Origin: Fen-999 sp044220545
GTDB taxonomy: Bacteria; Pseudomonadota; Gammaproteobacteria; Burkholderiales; Rhodocyclaceae
Assembly (NCBI GenBank): GCA_044220545.1
Contig: JBGAQX010000001.1
Location: 112,537 to 176,536, forward strand
Reading direction: 5' to 3'
Length of the DNA: 64,000 bases
In this document: piece by piece, positions 45,101 to 53,926 of the stretch
Numbering within the stretch: position 1 is the stretch's first letter
How the letters are laid out: every line of letters starts with the position of its first letter
Made by a program: the position numbers and the translations under genes
Notes under the pieces: generated by a model
Databases searched by the model: none
Told to the model about the DNA's origin: nothing
What the model saw: only the letters and a program-made list of their open reading frames with translations

Positions 45101-47271
45101 CAGGCGGGCTCCAGTTTGGCCACGGAAAGCGCCAGCCATTTCATGCCGGCGGCGCCGAAGTTGATCTGCACGCGAGCATCCTGGCCGGAACCTTCGGCAT
45201 TGACGATGACGCCGGTGCCGAACTTCGCGTGGCGAACACTCTGGCCGACGCGCAGGCCGCCGGATGCCGGCGGGCGGCGCGGCGACGGGGAGGCGGCGTA
45301 GGCCGGCGTGAAGGATTCGCTGACGAAGCCGGTCTTGCCGGCCTTGGGCGTCAGCCACTTGATCAGGCTGTGCGGAATTTCCTCGATGAAGCGCGACGGC
45401 AGGTTGTAGCGCGTCTGGCCGTGCAGCATGCGCGTCTGGGCATGGGAGAGATAGAGCCGGCGGCGGGCACGGGTAACGGCGACATACATCAGCCGGCGCT
45501 CTTCCTCGAGGCCGTCACGCTCCGCCACGGCGTTCTCGTGCGGGAACAGGCCTTCTTCGAGTCCGCTGAGGAAGACGACGTTGAACTCCAGCCCCTTGGC
45601 CGAATGGGTGGTCATCAGTTGCAGGGCGTCGTCGCCCTCGCCGGCCTGGTGTTCGCCGGCCTCCAGCGCGGCATGGGCCAGAAAGGCGGTCAGGTCGGCG
45701 CTCAACTCGCCTTCCGCGCCGACTCGGCCTTCCTCGGCAATGAAGCTGGTCGCCGCGTTGACCAGTTCGTCGAGGTTGGCGAGCCGGTCCTGGCCCTCCT
45801 TCTCAACCTGGTAGTGGCTGCGCAAGCCGGACAGTTCGACCACGTGGTCAACCAGCTCCGGCAGCGGCAGATGGGCCATTTCCTTCAGGCGGCCGACCAG
45901 CGCGGCGAAAGCGGCGAGCGACGCGCCGGCCTTGCCGGACAGGGCCGGAATGGCGGCGAACAGGCTGGAGCCGGCCGCCTTGGCGGCGTCCTGCAAGGTT
46001 TCGAGGCTGCGCGCGCCGATGCCGCGGGTCGGAAAGTTCACCACCCGGGCGAACGAGGTGTCGTCGTCGTGATTGGCGATCAGGCGCAGGTAGGCGAGCG
46101 CGTGCTTGATCTCCTGGCGCTCGAAGAAGCGCAGGCCGCCATAGACGCGATAGGGCAGCCCGGCCGAGAACAGGGCATGTTCGAGCACCCGCGACTGGGC
46201 GTTGGAACGGTAGAGCAAGGCGATCTCGGCGCGCGCGTGGCCGTCGCGCACCAGGGCCTTGATCTCCTCGACGATCCAGCGCGCCTCGTCGAGGTCGGAA
46301 TAGGCTTCAAAGACGCGGATCGGCTCGCCGGCGCCGGCATCGGTCCACAGGTTCTTGCCCAGGCGGTTGTCGTTGTTCTTGATGATGGCGTTGGCGGCGT
46401 CGAGGATGTTGCCGTGCGAACGGTAGTTCTGCTCCAGGCGAATGACGTTGGCGACCTTGAATTCCCGTTCGAAGTCGCGCATGTTGCCGACCTCGGCGCC
46501 ACGGAAGGCGTAGATCGACTGGTCGTCGTCGCCAACGGCAAACATGGCGGCGGCGCTTGTTTGACCATGGCCCGCCAGCAGCTTCAGCCAGCGGTACTGG
46601 AGCACATTGGTGTCCTGGAACTCATCCACCAGCACGTGGCGGAAGCGCTCCTGGTAGTGGCGGCGCAGCGCCTCGTTGCGCGCCAGCAGCTCGTGGCAGC
46701 GCAGCAGCAACTCGGCGAAATCAACGACGCCCTCCTTCTGGCACTGGGCGTCGTAGGCCTCGTAGAGGCTGATGCGTTTTCTCGTGTAGTCGTCCCAGGC
46801 CTCGACGGCCGCCGGTCGCAGCCCGGCTTCCTTCTGGCCGTTGATGAAGTGCTGAAGTTCGCGCGGCGGGTACTTTTCGTCATCGACATTCAGGCTTTTC
46901 AACAGGCGTTTGATGGCGGAAAGCTGGTCGGCCGAATCGAGGATCTGGAACAGTTGCGGCAGCCCCGCTTCGCGATAGTGGGCGCGCAACAGCCGGTTGC
47001 AGAGGCCATGGAAGGTGCCGATCCACATGCCGCGCACGTTGATCGGCAGCATCGCCGCCAGGCGGGTGAGCATTTCCTTCGCCGCCTTGTTGGTGAAGGT
47101 GACGGCCAGAATCTGCGGCGGGGACGCCTGATTGGTGGCAATCAGCCAGGCAATGCGTGTGGTCAGCACCCGGGTCTTGCCCGAACCCGCGCCGGCCAGG
47201 ATCAACGCGTGCTGGTGCGGCAGAGTGACGGCGGCCAACTGTTCCGGATTGAGGCCATTGAGGAGGTTCAT
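45100..47271 (-). CDS. uvrD: UvrD-type DNA helicase II
   Basis: The 723-residue product is a superfamily 1A 3'-5' helicase used in nucleotide excision and mismatch repair. Seen are the Q-motif LNPEQLAAV, Walker A GAGSGKT, motif Ia TFTNKAAKEM, Walker B VDEFQDTN, GDDDQSIYAFRGA (motif III), RLEQNYRS (motif IV), MTTHSAKGLEF (motif V) and VAVTRARRRLYL (motif VI). The C-terminal tail has the UvrD/PcrA Tudor-like segment VRHAKFGTGVIVNAEG. The ATG at 47271 gives MNLLNGLNPEQ, and AAGGAACG-like leader sequence precedes it; the open frame before it is not protein-like. Confidence 0.95.
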   Translation of the reverse strand: MNLLNGLNPEQLAAVTLPHQHALILAGAGSGKTRVLTTRIAWLIATNQASPPQILAVTFTNKAAKEMLTRLAAMLPINVRGMWIGTFHGLCNRLLRAHYREAGLPQLFQILDSADQLSAIKRLLKSLNVDDEKYPPRELQHFINGQKEAGLRPAAVEAWDDYTRKRISLYEAYDAQCQKEGVVDFAELLLRCHELLARNEALRRHYQERFRHVLVDEFQDTNVLQYRWLKLLAGHGQTSAAAMFAVGDDDQSIYAFRGAEVGNMRDFEREFKVANVIRLEQNYRSHGNILDAANAIIKNNDNRLGKNLWTDAGAGEPIRVFEAYSDLDEARWIVEEIKALVRDGHARAEIALLYRSNAQSRVLEHALFSAGLPYRVYGGLRFFERQEIKHALAYLRLIANHDDDTSFARVVNFPTRGIGARSLETLQDAAKAAGSSLFAAIPALSGKAGASLAAFAALVGRLKEMAHLPLPELVDHVVELSGLRSHYQVEKEGQDRLANLDELVNAATSFIAEEGRVGAEGELSADLTAFLAHAALEAGEHQAGEGDDALQLMTTHSAKGLEFNVVFLSGLEEGLFPHENAVAERDGLEEERRLMYVAVTRARRRLYLSHAQTRMLHGQTRYNLPSRFIEEIPHSLIKWLTPKAGKTGFVSESFTPAYAASPSPRRPPASGGLRVGQSVRHAKFGTGVIVNAEGSGQDARVQINFGAAGMKWLALSVAKLEPA

Positions 47272-47362
47272 GGCGGCAATTATAGGACCCGGGCGATTCC
47301 CGCCAGCCGCGCACCGGATTGGTGCGATGCAACAATCCTTAACAATCTCTGCCAGTCTGGTC

Positions 47363-47391
47363 TTGATAAGGAACGCCAACGCCCATAGAAT
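47363..47391 (+). promoter_or_regulatory. Predicted sigma70 promoter of the 47.4-kb unknown gene
   Basis: TTGATA (47363-47368), a 17-base spacer and TAGAAT (47386-47391) lie 33 bases before the ATG at 47424. Both boxes match five of six consensus bases. Transcription would start near 47398. Confidence 0.68.
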
Positions 47392-47423
47392 ACAAATTGC
47401 TGCACCGCACCAAGGAGAACAGC

Positions 47424-47801
47424 ATGCACAAATCAGATCATCGCCACTACCCTCATGGCCCGAAGATCCTGCCTTGGCTGGCCCACAAGGCCGGCATCAG
47501 CGAACGTCGTGCCGAAGTGCTCTGGCAGGTGGCCCTCAGGCATGCCGGTCACGTCGCCGGCAAGGCGCCATCGTCGGCCTATTGGCAGGCCGCCATGGAG
47601 CATCTGCACGAACTGATCGCCGCCGAATCGCGGCGCGAGGATGCCGCATCTTTCGGCTGGCGGCCCTGGTCTCGCAATCTGGCGCAGGTGTGGCTGGCTC
47701 GCATCGAGGTGCTGGACGAAATCGCCCTGGCGCCGATTCGCACCTGGCGCATTCTCGGCCAGCCGGGGCCCGCGACACGGAACCCCGCGCACCACCACTA
47801 A
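47424..47801 (+). CDS. Hypothetical protein (125 aa) with own promoter
   Basis: I do not recognise a named family. The ATG at 47424 has AAGGAG six bases upstream and a clear promoter before it. The product is soluble, Trp- and His-rich (HRHYPHGPKILPWLAHKAG), with a helical core RRAEVLWQVALRHAGHVAGK, and an Ala/Glu-rich helix, AAMEHLHELIAAESRRE. The C-terminus is low-complexity. It lies divergent to uvrD. The good promoter and ribosome binding site argue for an expressed, possibly abundant protein. Confidence 0.7.
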   Translation: MHKSDHRHYPHGPKILPWLAHKAGISERRAEVLWQVALRHAGHVAGKAPSSAYWQAAMEHLHELIAAESRREDAASFGWRPWSRNLAQVWLARIEVLDEIALAPIRTWRILGQPGPATRNPAHHH

Positions 47802-47809
47802 ACGGGCAC

Positions 47810-48673
47810 CTACCTCAGCGGTGTGCCGTCGATGCCCGTACCGGCCTTGAGCCAGCGCGCTGCGGCGCTTGCCTCGTCGGCAGTCGGAAAACCAGCCAGA
47901 CGCACCTCATAGTTCCAGTCGCCCGACTCGCCGGGGGTGAGTCTGATTCGCGCCGGATAACCGGCGTCGCGCACCCGGTCGTATACCGCCAGGGCCTCGG
48001 CCTGGCCGGCGTAGCGGCCAAGCAGCAGACTCCAGCGACCGTCGGCCCGCGCGGCCCCGCCGCCCGGCTGGATGTCGGTTTGCCGCGCCCAGATCGCCAA
48101 CTGAGCCGGATCGACCGCCGCCACCGGCTTGGCCGGCTGCCCTTTGGGCGCCACGAAGAAACTCAGCGGCTGATCCAGCGCCACCGTGTCGCCGGCATGG
48201 CTGACTTCGACCTTGCCTTCAATCAGGCAGACGATGTCGTCCTGGTCGTTGGAACGACCCCAGACATCGGTGCCGCGCACGCCGATGGTGGCCGTGCCGA
48301 CGCGGATCGTGACGTCACGCCCCTGCACACGGCGCAGCAGGTCGCTGGTGAAGCGGAATGCGCCGGTGGCCACATCCAGCGCGCCACGAAACAAGCGGGC
48401 CGGATTCAGGCCGCGGGCGTAGAAGGTCAACCGCGCCGATTCGCCGAGCTTGACGGTGCTGCCATCGGCAAGCTTCAGATGGGCGCGCGCGCCCTCGCCG
48501 GTCTTCAGGACATCGCCGTTCCTCACCTCCATGCCCGGTGCGAGGGGCATCGTCTGCTCGCCGCGAGTCAGCCAGCCCGGCATTTGTACCGCCGACACGA
48601 CGGCCTGGGGAACCGCCCAGGCGGGTGCGGCAAACCAGGTGGCAAGCAGGAACAACAGGGGTGCGGCGCGCAT
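47810..48673 (-). CDS. FecR-domain protein with C-terminal SPOR domain
   Basis: The 287-residue product has a signal peptide (PLLFLLATWFAAPAWA), a FecR domain (about 50-160) with GTATIGVRGTDVWGRS, and a C-terminal SPOR-like domain (about 205-287; GRWSLLLGRYAGQAEALAVY and YEVRLAGFPTADEASAA). SPOR domains bind denuded peptidoglycan glycan strands, so the protein probably sits in the periplasm near the wall. The ATG at 48673 begins the signal peptide; the open frame to 48808 overlaps the start of leuS and is not real. Its stop lies nine bases from the convergent unknown gene. Function unknown. Confidence 0.78.
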   Translation of the reverse strand: MRAAPLLFLLATWFAAPAWAVPQAVVSAVQMPGWLTRGEQTMPLAPGMEVRNGDVLKTGEGARAHLKLADGSTVKLGESARLTFYARGLNPARLFRGALDVATGAFRFTSDLLRRVQGRDVTIRVGTATIGVRGTDVWGRSNDQDDIVCLIEGKVEVSHAGDTVALDQPLSFFVAPKGQPAKPVAAVDPAQLAIWARQTDIQPGGGAARADGRWSLLLGRYAGQAEALAVYDRVRDAGYPARIRLTPGESGDWNYEVRLAGFPTADEASAAARWLKAGTGIDGTPLR

Positions 48674-48694
48674 CGGGGAGTCCTCTCGCAAGCG

Positions 48695-48700
48695 TATAAT
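48695..48700 (+). promoter_or_regulatory. Perfect -10 box before leuS
   Basis: TATAAT lies 28 bases before the leuS ATG, in the 55-base gap to the divergent FecR-SPOR gene. No clear -35 box is seen at the usual distance. Confidence 0.45.
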
Positions 48701-48728
48701 TCTTGTCTTTGCAAATACTTGGCTGGCC

Positions 48729-51281
48729 ATGCAGGAAAAATACAACCCCGGCGAAATCGAACAGGCCGCCCAGGCCCACTGGCAGTCAACCGAGGCTTTC
48801 CGGGCCATCGAGGACTCTGGCCGCCCGAAGTACTACTGCCTGTCGATGTTCCCCTATCCGTCCGGCAAGCTGCACATGGGGCATGTGCGCAACTATACCA
48901 TCGGCGACGTGCTCACCCGGCAGCACAAGATGCGTGGATTCAACGTCTTGCAGCCGATGGGCTGGGACGCCTTCGGCCTGCCGGCCGAGAACGCCGCCAT
49001 GCAAAACAAGGTACCGCCAGCGAAGTGGACCTACGACAACATCGCCTACATGAAGAAGCAGCTCCAGTCGCTCGGTTTCGCCATCGACTGGAGCCGTGAG
49101 CTGGCCACCTGCCGGCCCGAGTACTACCGCTGGAACCAGTGGCTGTTCCTGCGCATGCTGGAAAAGGGCATCGCCTACAAGAAGACCCAGGTGGTGAACT
49201 GGGACCCGGTCGACCAGACCGTGCTGGCCAACGAACAGGTGATCGACGGGCGCGGCTGGCGCACCGGCGCCCTGGTCGAAAAGCGCGAGATCCCGGGCTA
49301 CTACCTGGCCATCACGCAGTACGCCGACGCGCTGCTCGCCGCGCTCGACACCCTGCCCGGCTGGCCCGAGCGGGTGAAGACCATGCAGGCCAACTGGATC
49401 GGCAAGAGCCATGGCGTGCGCTTCGCCTTCCCCTATGAACTGGATGGCAAGCAGGACAAGCTCTGGGTCTATACGACCCGCGCCGACACGATCATGGGCG
49501 TCACCTTCGTCGCCGTCGCCGCCGAGCATCCGCTCGCCACGCGCGCCGCGCGGGGCAATGCCCCGCTGGCCGCCTTCATCGAAGAATGCAAGCGCGGCTC
49601 GGTGATGGAGGCGGATATCGCCACCATGGAAAAGAAGGGCATGCCAACCGGCATTTTCGTCAGCCACCCGCTGAGCGGCGAGCAAGTCGAAGTCTGGGTC
49701 GGCAACTATGTGCTGATGGGCTACGGCGAGGGCGCCGTGATGGCCGTGCCGGCGCACGACGAGCGCGACTTCGCCTTCGCCAAGAAGTACGGCCTGGCCA
49801 TCAGGCAAGTCATCGATGTGCCCGGCAAGACGTATTCGCTGGACACGTGGCAGGAGTGGTACGCGGACAAATTGAACGGCGTCTGCGTCGGTTCCGGCAA
49901 GTATGACGGCCTGGACTACCAGCAGGCCGTCGATCTCATCGCCGCCGACCTCAAGGCGAGGCATCTGGGCGACACACAGGTGCAATACCGCCTGCGCGAC
50001 TGGGGCATCTCGCGCCAGCGCTACTGGGGTTGCCCGATTCCGCTGATCCACTGCGACACCTGCGGCACGGTCCCGGTGCCGGATGACCAGTTGCCCGTGG
50101 TGCTGCCCGAGGACTGCGTACCGGACGGCTCCGGCAACCCGCTGCTCAAGCGCCCGGACTTCCTGAACTGCGCCTGCCCGAAATGCGGCCAGCCGGCCCG
50201 TCGCGAAACGGACACGATGGACACCTTCGTCGATTCGTCCTGGTACTACGCGCGCTTCGCCAGCGCCGGCGCCGGCACCATGGTCGACGAACGCGCCGCC
50301 TACTGGATGCCGGTCGACCAGTACATCGGCGGCATCGAGCACGCCATCCTGCACCTGCTCTATTCGCGCTTCTGGACCAAGGTGATGCGCACGCTGGGTC
50401 TGGTCAGCCACGACGAGCCCTTCGCCAACCTGCTGACGCAGGGCATGGTGCTCAACCACATCTTCTCGCGCCGCACCGACAAGGGCGGCATCGGATACTT
50501 CGCGCCCGAGGAAGTCGATCTGGTCCGAGACGAGGGCGGCCACATTACCGGCGCCACCTCGAAGGCCGACGGCGAGCCGGTCGACTACGGCGGCATCGGC
50601 ACGATGTCCAAGTCGAAGCGCAACGGCGTCGATCCGCAGGCGCTGATCGAGGAATACGGCGCCGACACGGCCCGATTCTTCATGATGTTCGCCAGCCCCC
50701 CCGAGCAGACGCTCGAATGGTCGGATTCCGGTGTCGAGGGTGCTTACCGCTTCCTGAAGCGACTGTGGGCATTCGGCCATGCCCTCCAGTCTCGGGTGCC
50801 CGGCCAGGATGCCTCGGCGCTGCGCCGCGAGATTCATCTTCTGCTCAAGCAGGCCAATTACGACCTCGGCAAGATGCAGTTCAACACTGTCGCCTCGGCG
50901 GCCATGAAGATGCTCAACGCGCTGGAGAAGGCACCCGCCGACCCTCACGCGCGCGAAGGCTTCTCCGTCCTGCTGCGCCTGCTGTCGCCGATTACGCCGC
51001 ACATCTGCCACGCGCTGTGGCGGGAACTGGGTTTCGGCGCCGACATTCTGGCCGCGCCCTGGCCCGAGCCGCTCGCCGAAGCGCTGGTTCAGGACGAAAT
51101 CGAACTGGTCCTGCAAATCAACGGCAAGCTGCGCGGCAGCCTCCGGGTACCGGCCGGCGCCGACCGGGCCGCCATCGAAGCAGCGGCGCTCGCCTGTGAA
51201 TCGGCCGTGAAGCAGATGGAAGGCAGGCCGGCGAAGAAGGTGGTGGTGGTGCCCGGTCGACTCGTGAACATCGTGGTGTAA
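48729..51281 (+). CDS. leuS: Leucyl-tRNA synthetase
   Basis: The 850-residue product charges tRNA-Leu. The HIGH motif appears as PSGKLHMGHVRNY near residue 42. The CP1 editing domain (about 220-420) includes TTRADTIMGVTF. The KMSKS motif appears as GTMSKSKRNGVDP near residue 620, with Thr in place of the first Lys. The C-terminal anticodon-binding domain ends in a normal tail. The ATG at 48729 starts MQEKYNPGEIEQAAQAHW, as in the family. lptE follows after four bases, and holA and proA follow that. Confidence 0.97.
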   Translation: MQEKYNPGEIEQAAQAHWQSTEAFRAIEDSGRPKYYCLSMFPYPSGKLHMGHVRNYTIGDVLTRQHKMRGFNVLQPMGWDAFGLPAENAAMQNKVPPAKWTYDNIAYMKKQLQSLGFAIDWSRELATCRPEYYRWNQWLFLRMLEKGIAYKKTQVVNWDPVDQTVLANEQVIDGRGWRTGALVEKREIPGYYLAITQYADALLAALDTLPGWPERVKTMQANWIGKSHGVRFAFPYELDGKQDKLWVYTTRADTIMGVTFVAVAAEHPLATRAARGNAPLAAFIEECKRGSVMEADIATMEKKGMPTGIFVSHPLSGEQVEVWVGNYVLMGYGEGAVMAVPAHDERDFAFAKKYGLAIRQVIDVPGKTYSLDTWQEWYADKLNGVCVGSGKYDGLDYQQAVDLIAADLKARHLGDTQVQYRLRDWGISRQRYWGCPIPLIHCDTCGTVPVPDDQLPVVLPEDCVPDGSGNPLLKRPDFLNCACPKCGQPARRETDTMDTFVDSSWYYARFASAGAGTMVDERAAYWMPVDQYIGGIEHAILHLLYSRFWTKVMRTLGLVSHDEPFANLLTQGMVLNHIFSRRTDKGGIGYFAPEEVDLVRDEGGHITGATSKADGEPVDYGGIGTMSKSKRNGVDPQALIEEYGADTARFFMMFASPPEQTLEWSDSGVEGAYRFLKRLWAFGHALQSRVPGQDASALRREIHLLLKQANYDLGKMQFNTVASAAMKMLNALEKAPADPHAREGFSVLLRLLSPITPHICHALWRELGFGADILAAPWPEPLAEALVQDEIELVLQINGKLRGSLRVPAGADRAAIEAAALACESAVKQMEGRPAKKVVVVPGRLVNIVV

Positions 51282-51285
51282 GCCC

Positions 51286-51777
51286 ATGCGCCCTCTACTC
51301 GTCCTCGCCACGTTGTTGCTCTCCGCCTGCGGCTTCCAGTTGCGCGGCGCCTACACGCTGCCCTTCGACACGCTCTACATCGCTCAGCCGGAAGTCAGTG
51401 AACTGCGCGCCGTCATCAAGCGCAACGTCGAGGCCTCGACCCAGACGCGCGTCGTCGATGACGCCAAGGCCGCGCAAGCCACTCTGTCGGTGCTGGTCGA
51501 CGCGCCGGTGAAGAAGATCATGTCGCTCAACTCGGCGGGCCGGGTGCGCGAATACCAGTTGGAACGCAACTTCACCTTCCGGGTTGTCGATGCCAAGGGC
51601 CAGGAGTTCCTGCCCACCAGCACCATCCGCATCGCCCGCGAAATGACCTTCGACGACGCGGCGCTGCTCTCCAAGGAAGGCGAAGAAATCCTCCTGTGGC
51701 GCGACATCCAGAACGACCTGGTCCAGCAATTGATGCGCCGACTGGCCGCCGCCAAGCGGAAGACCGCGCAGCAGTAA
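51286..51777 (+). CDS. lptE: LPS-assembly lipoprotein LptE
   Basis: The 163-residue product has a lipoprotein signal with lipobox LLSACGFQLRG (Cys at about residue 15) and the LptE fold. Family members carry TLYIAQPEVSELRAVIKRNVEA and end in an amphipathic helix, DLVQQLMRRLAAAKRKT. It plugs the LptD outer-membrane translocon and helps insert LPS. It sits between leuS and holA, as is standard in betaproteobacteria. Confidence 0.92.
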   Translation: MRPLLVLATLLLSACGFQLRGAYTLPFDTLYIAQPEVSELRAVIKRNVEASTQTRVVDDAKAAQATLSVLVDAPVKKIMSLNSAGRVREYQLERNFTFRVVDAKGQEFLPTSTIRIAREMTFDDAALLSKEGEEILLWRDIQNDLVQQLMRRLAAAKRKTAQQ

Positions 51778-51781
51778 GCCC

Positions 51782-52666
51782 ATGCAATTGCGCCCGGAGC
51801 AGCTGGTCGCCTCGCTCGAAAAGCCGCTGGCGCCGCTATATGTCGTACACGGCGACGGCCTGCTGGCCATCGAGGCGTCCGACGCCATCCGCGCCGCCGC
51901 CCGGCGGCAGGGCTATGGCGAGCGCGAGGTCCTGATGGTGACGCAATCCTTCCGCTGGGAAGAACTGTTCCTCGCCGCCGGCAACCTCTCGCTGTTCGGC
52001 GGCGACAAGTTGATCGACCTGCGCATCCCCTCGGGCAAGCCCGGCCGCGAGGGCGGCGAGGCGCTGGCGCGCTATTGCGCGCAGCCGCCGGCCGGCATCG
52101 TCACCCTGATCTCGCTGCCGGAAATGGACTGGCAGGCGAAGAAGGCGGCCTGGTTCGTCAAGCTCGCCGATGCCGGTGTGGCCGTCGAATGTGCCGCCCC
52201 ACCGCTGCCACAATTGCCGGACTGGATCGCCCAGCGCCTGGCCCGCCAGAAGCAGAAGGCGCCGCGCGAGGCGCTGGCCTTCATCGCCGCCCACGTCGAG
52301 GGCAATCTCCTGGCGGCCCACCAGGAGATTCAGAAGCTCGGCCTGCTCTATCCCGAAGGGGAGATCTCGCTGGCCAATGTCGAAAGCGCGGTGCTCAATG
52401 TCGCCCGCTACGACATCAATGCCCTGCGCGACGCCCTGCGCACCCGGGACACGGCCCGTTGCGCCCGCACACTGGACGGCCTGCGCGCCGAAGGCGCCGC
52501 CCTGCCGCTGGTGCTGTGGGCGCTGGCCAACGAAGCACGCGGCCGGGCCGCCCGTGCGGCCCTCTTGCACGCGGCCCGAATCGACCGCATGATCAAGGGT
52601 GTCGCCAAGGGCGACATCTGGGATGAAATGCTGCAACTGGCGTTGCGACTGACAAGGACCGCGTGA
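51782..52666 (+). CDS. holA: DNA polymerase III delta subunit
   Basis: The 294-residue product is the clamp-loader wrench that opens the beta clamp. It begins MQLRPEQLVASLEKPLAPLYVVHGDGLLAIEA, as in the family. The SFRWEELFLAAGNLSLFGGDKL segment is the usual beta-clamp interaction region, and the C-terminal collar helices are present. Length is slightly short of E. coli (343) but typical of betaproteobacteria. Its TGA overlaps the proA ATG by one base. Confidence 0.93.
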   Translation: MQLRPEQLVASLEKPLAPLYVVHGDGLLAIEASDAIRAAARRQGYGEREVLMVTQSFRWEELFLAAGNLSLFGGDKLIDLRIPSGKPGREGGEALARYCAQPPAGIVTLISLPEMDWQAKKAAWFVKLADAGVAVECAAPPLPQLPDWIAQRLARQKQKAPREALAFIAAHVEGNLLAAHQEIQKLGLLYPEGEISLANVESAVLNVARYDINALRDALRTRDTARCARTLDGLRAEGAALPLVLWALANEARGRAARAALLHAARIDRMIKGVAKGDIWDEMLQLALRLTRTA

Positions 52667-53922
52667 TGGACGTGAAGCAATACATGGAAGGCGTTGGCAA
52701 GGCCGCCCGCGCCGCTTCCCGGGAAATGGCCAAGGCCTCGACCGCCGCCAAGAACGCGGCCCTGCTGGCGATGGCCCGGAACATTCGCGAGCAGACCGAT
52801 GTCTTGCTGGCGGCCAATGCGGCCGACTTGGCCGAGGCAAAGGCCAACGGCCTCGATGCCGCGCTGCTGGACCGGCTGACCCTGACCGCCAAGGGGGTCG
52901 ACACCATGGCCCAGGGCCTGGAGCAGGTCGCCGCGCTGGCCGATCCGATCGGCGAGATCACCGACATGAAGCGCCGGCCAACCGGCATCCAGGTCGGCAA
53001 GATGCGCGTGCCGCTCGGCGTGGTGGGCATCATCTACGAGGCGCGGCCCAACGTGACGGCCGACGCGGCGGCGCTATGCCTCAAGTCGGGCAACGCGGCG
53101 ATCCTGCGCGGCGGCAAGGAGGCCATCCGCTGCAACCAGGCCATCGCCGCCTGCGTGCGCACCGGGCTGCAATCCGCCGGCCTGCCGGAAACAGCGGTAC
53201 AGGTCATCGAAACCACCGACCGGGCGGCGGTCGGCCATCTGGTCGCCATGCCCGAGTACGTGGACGTGATCGTGCCGCGCGGCGGCAAGGGCCTCATCGA
53301 GCGCGTCAGCAAGGAAGCGCGGGTGCCGGTGATCAAGCATCTCGACGGCAACTGCCACGTCTATGTCGATGACAGCGCCGATCCGGCCAAGGCGATGCGG
53401 ATCGTCGAGAATGCCAAGACACAGCGCTACGGCACCTGCAACACCGCCGAATCGCTCTTGGTGGCGCGTTCCGTCGCCGCCGCGCAACTACCCGCGCTGG
53501 CCCGGATGCTGACCGCCAAGGGGGTCGAGATTCGCGGCTGCGCCGAAACGCGGGTGCTGGCACCGACGGCCAAGGCGGCAACCGAAGAGGACTACTACGC
53601 CGAGTATCTGGCGCCGATCATCTCGGTCAAGGTGGTCGCCGATGTCGGCGAGGCCATCGACCACATCAACAGATATTCGTCCGCGCATACCGAGGCCATC
53701 GTCACCGAGAACTACACCCACGCCATGCGCTTCCTGCGCGAGGTGGATTCCAGCTCCGTGATGGTCAATGCCTCGACGCGTTTCGCCGACGGCTTCGAGT
53801 ATGGTCTGGGCGCCGAGATCGGCATTTCCACCGACAAGTTTCATGCGCGCGGCCCGGTGGGTCTGGAAGGACTGACCAGCCAGAAGTGGATCGTCCTCGG
53901 CGACGGCGAAGTACGCGGCTGA
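52666..53922 (+). CDS. proA: Gamma-glutamyl phosphate reductase
   Basis: The 418-residue product reduces glutamyl-5-phosphate to the semialdehyde in proline synthesis, using NADPH. Seen are MRVPLGVVGIIYEARPNVT near residue 105, the phosphate-binding LKSGNAAILRGGKEA, the catalytic Cys in RYGTCNTAESLLV and EYGLGAEIGISTDKFHARG near the end. The ATG at 52666 overlaps the holA stop (TGATG); the GTG three bases before it is an alternative. proB is not in the window. Confidence 0.95.
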   Translation: MDVKQYMEGVGKAARAASREMAKASTAAKNAALLAMARNIREQTDVLLAANAADLAEAKANGLDAALLDRLTLTAKGVDTMAQGLEQVAALADPIGEITDMKRRPTGIQVGKMRVPLGVVGIIYEARPNVTADAAALCLKSGNAAILRGGKEAIRCNQAIAACVRTGLQSAGLPETAVQVIETTDRAAVGHLVAMPEYVDVIVPRGGKGLIERVSKEARVPVIKHLDGNCHVYVDDSADPAKAMRIVENAKTQRYGTCNTAESLLVARSVAAAQLPALARMLTAKGVEIRGCAETRVLAPTAKAATEEDYYAEYLAPIISVKVVADVGEAIDHINRYSSAHTEAIVTENYTHAMRFLREVDSSSVMVNASTRFADGFEYGLGAEIGISTDKFHARGPVGLEGLTSQKWIVLGDGEVRG

Positions 53923-53926
53923 GGCC

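Noticed and set aside
45229..47388. A 719-codon open frame antisense to uvrD
   Set aside because: uvrD motifs are complete on the other strand; the antisense product is not protein-like.
48786..51311. An 841-codon open frame antisense to leuS
   Set aside because: leuS is unambiguous; the antisense frame is a shadow.
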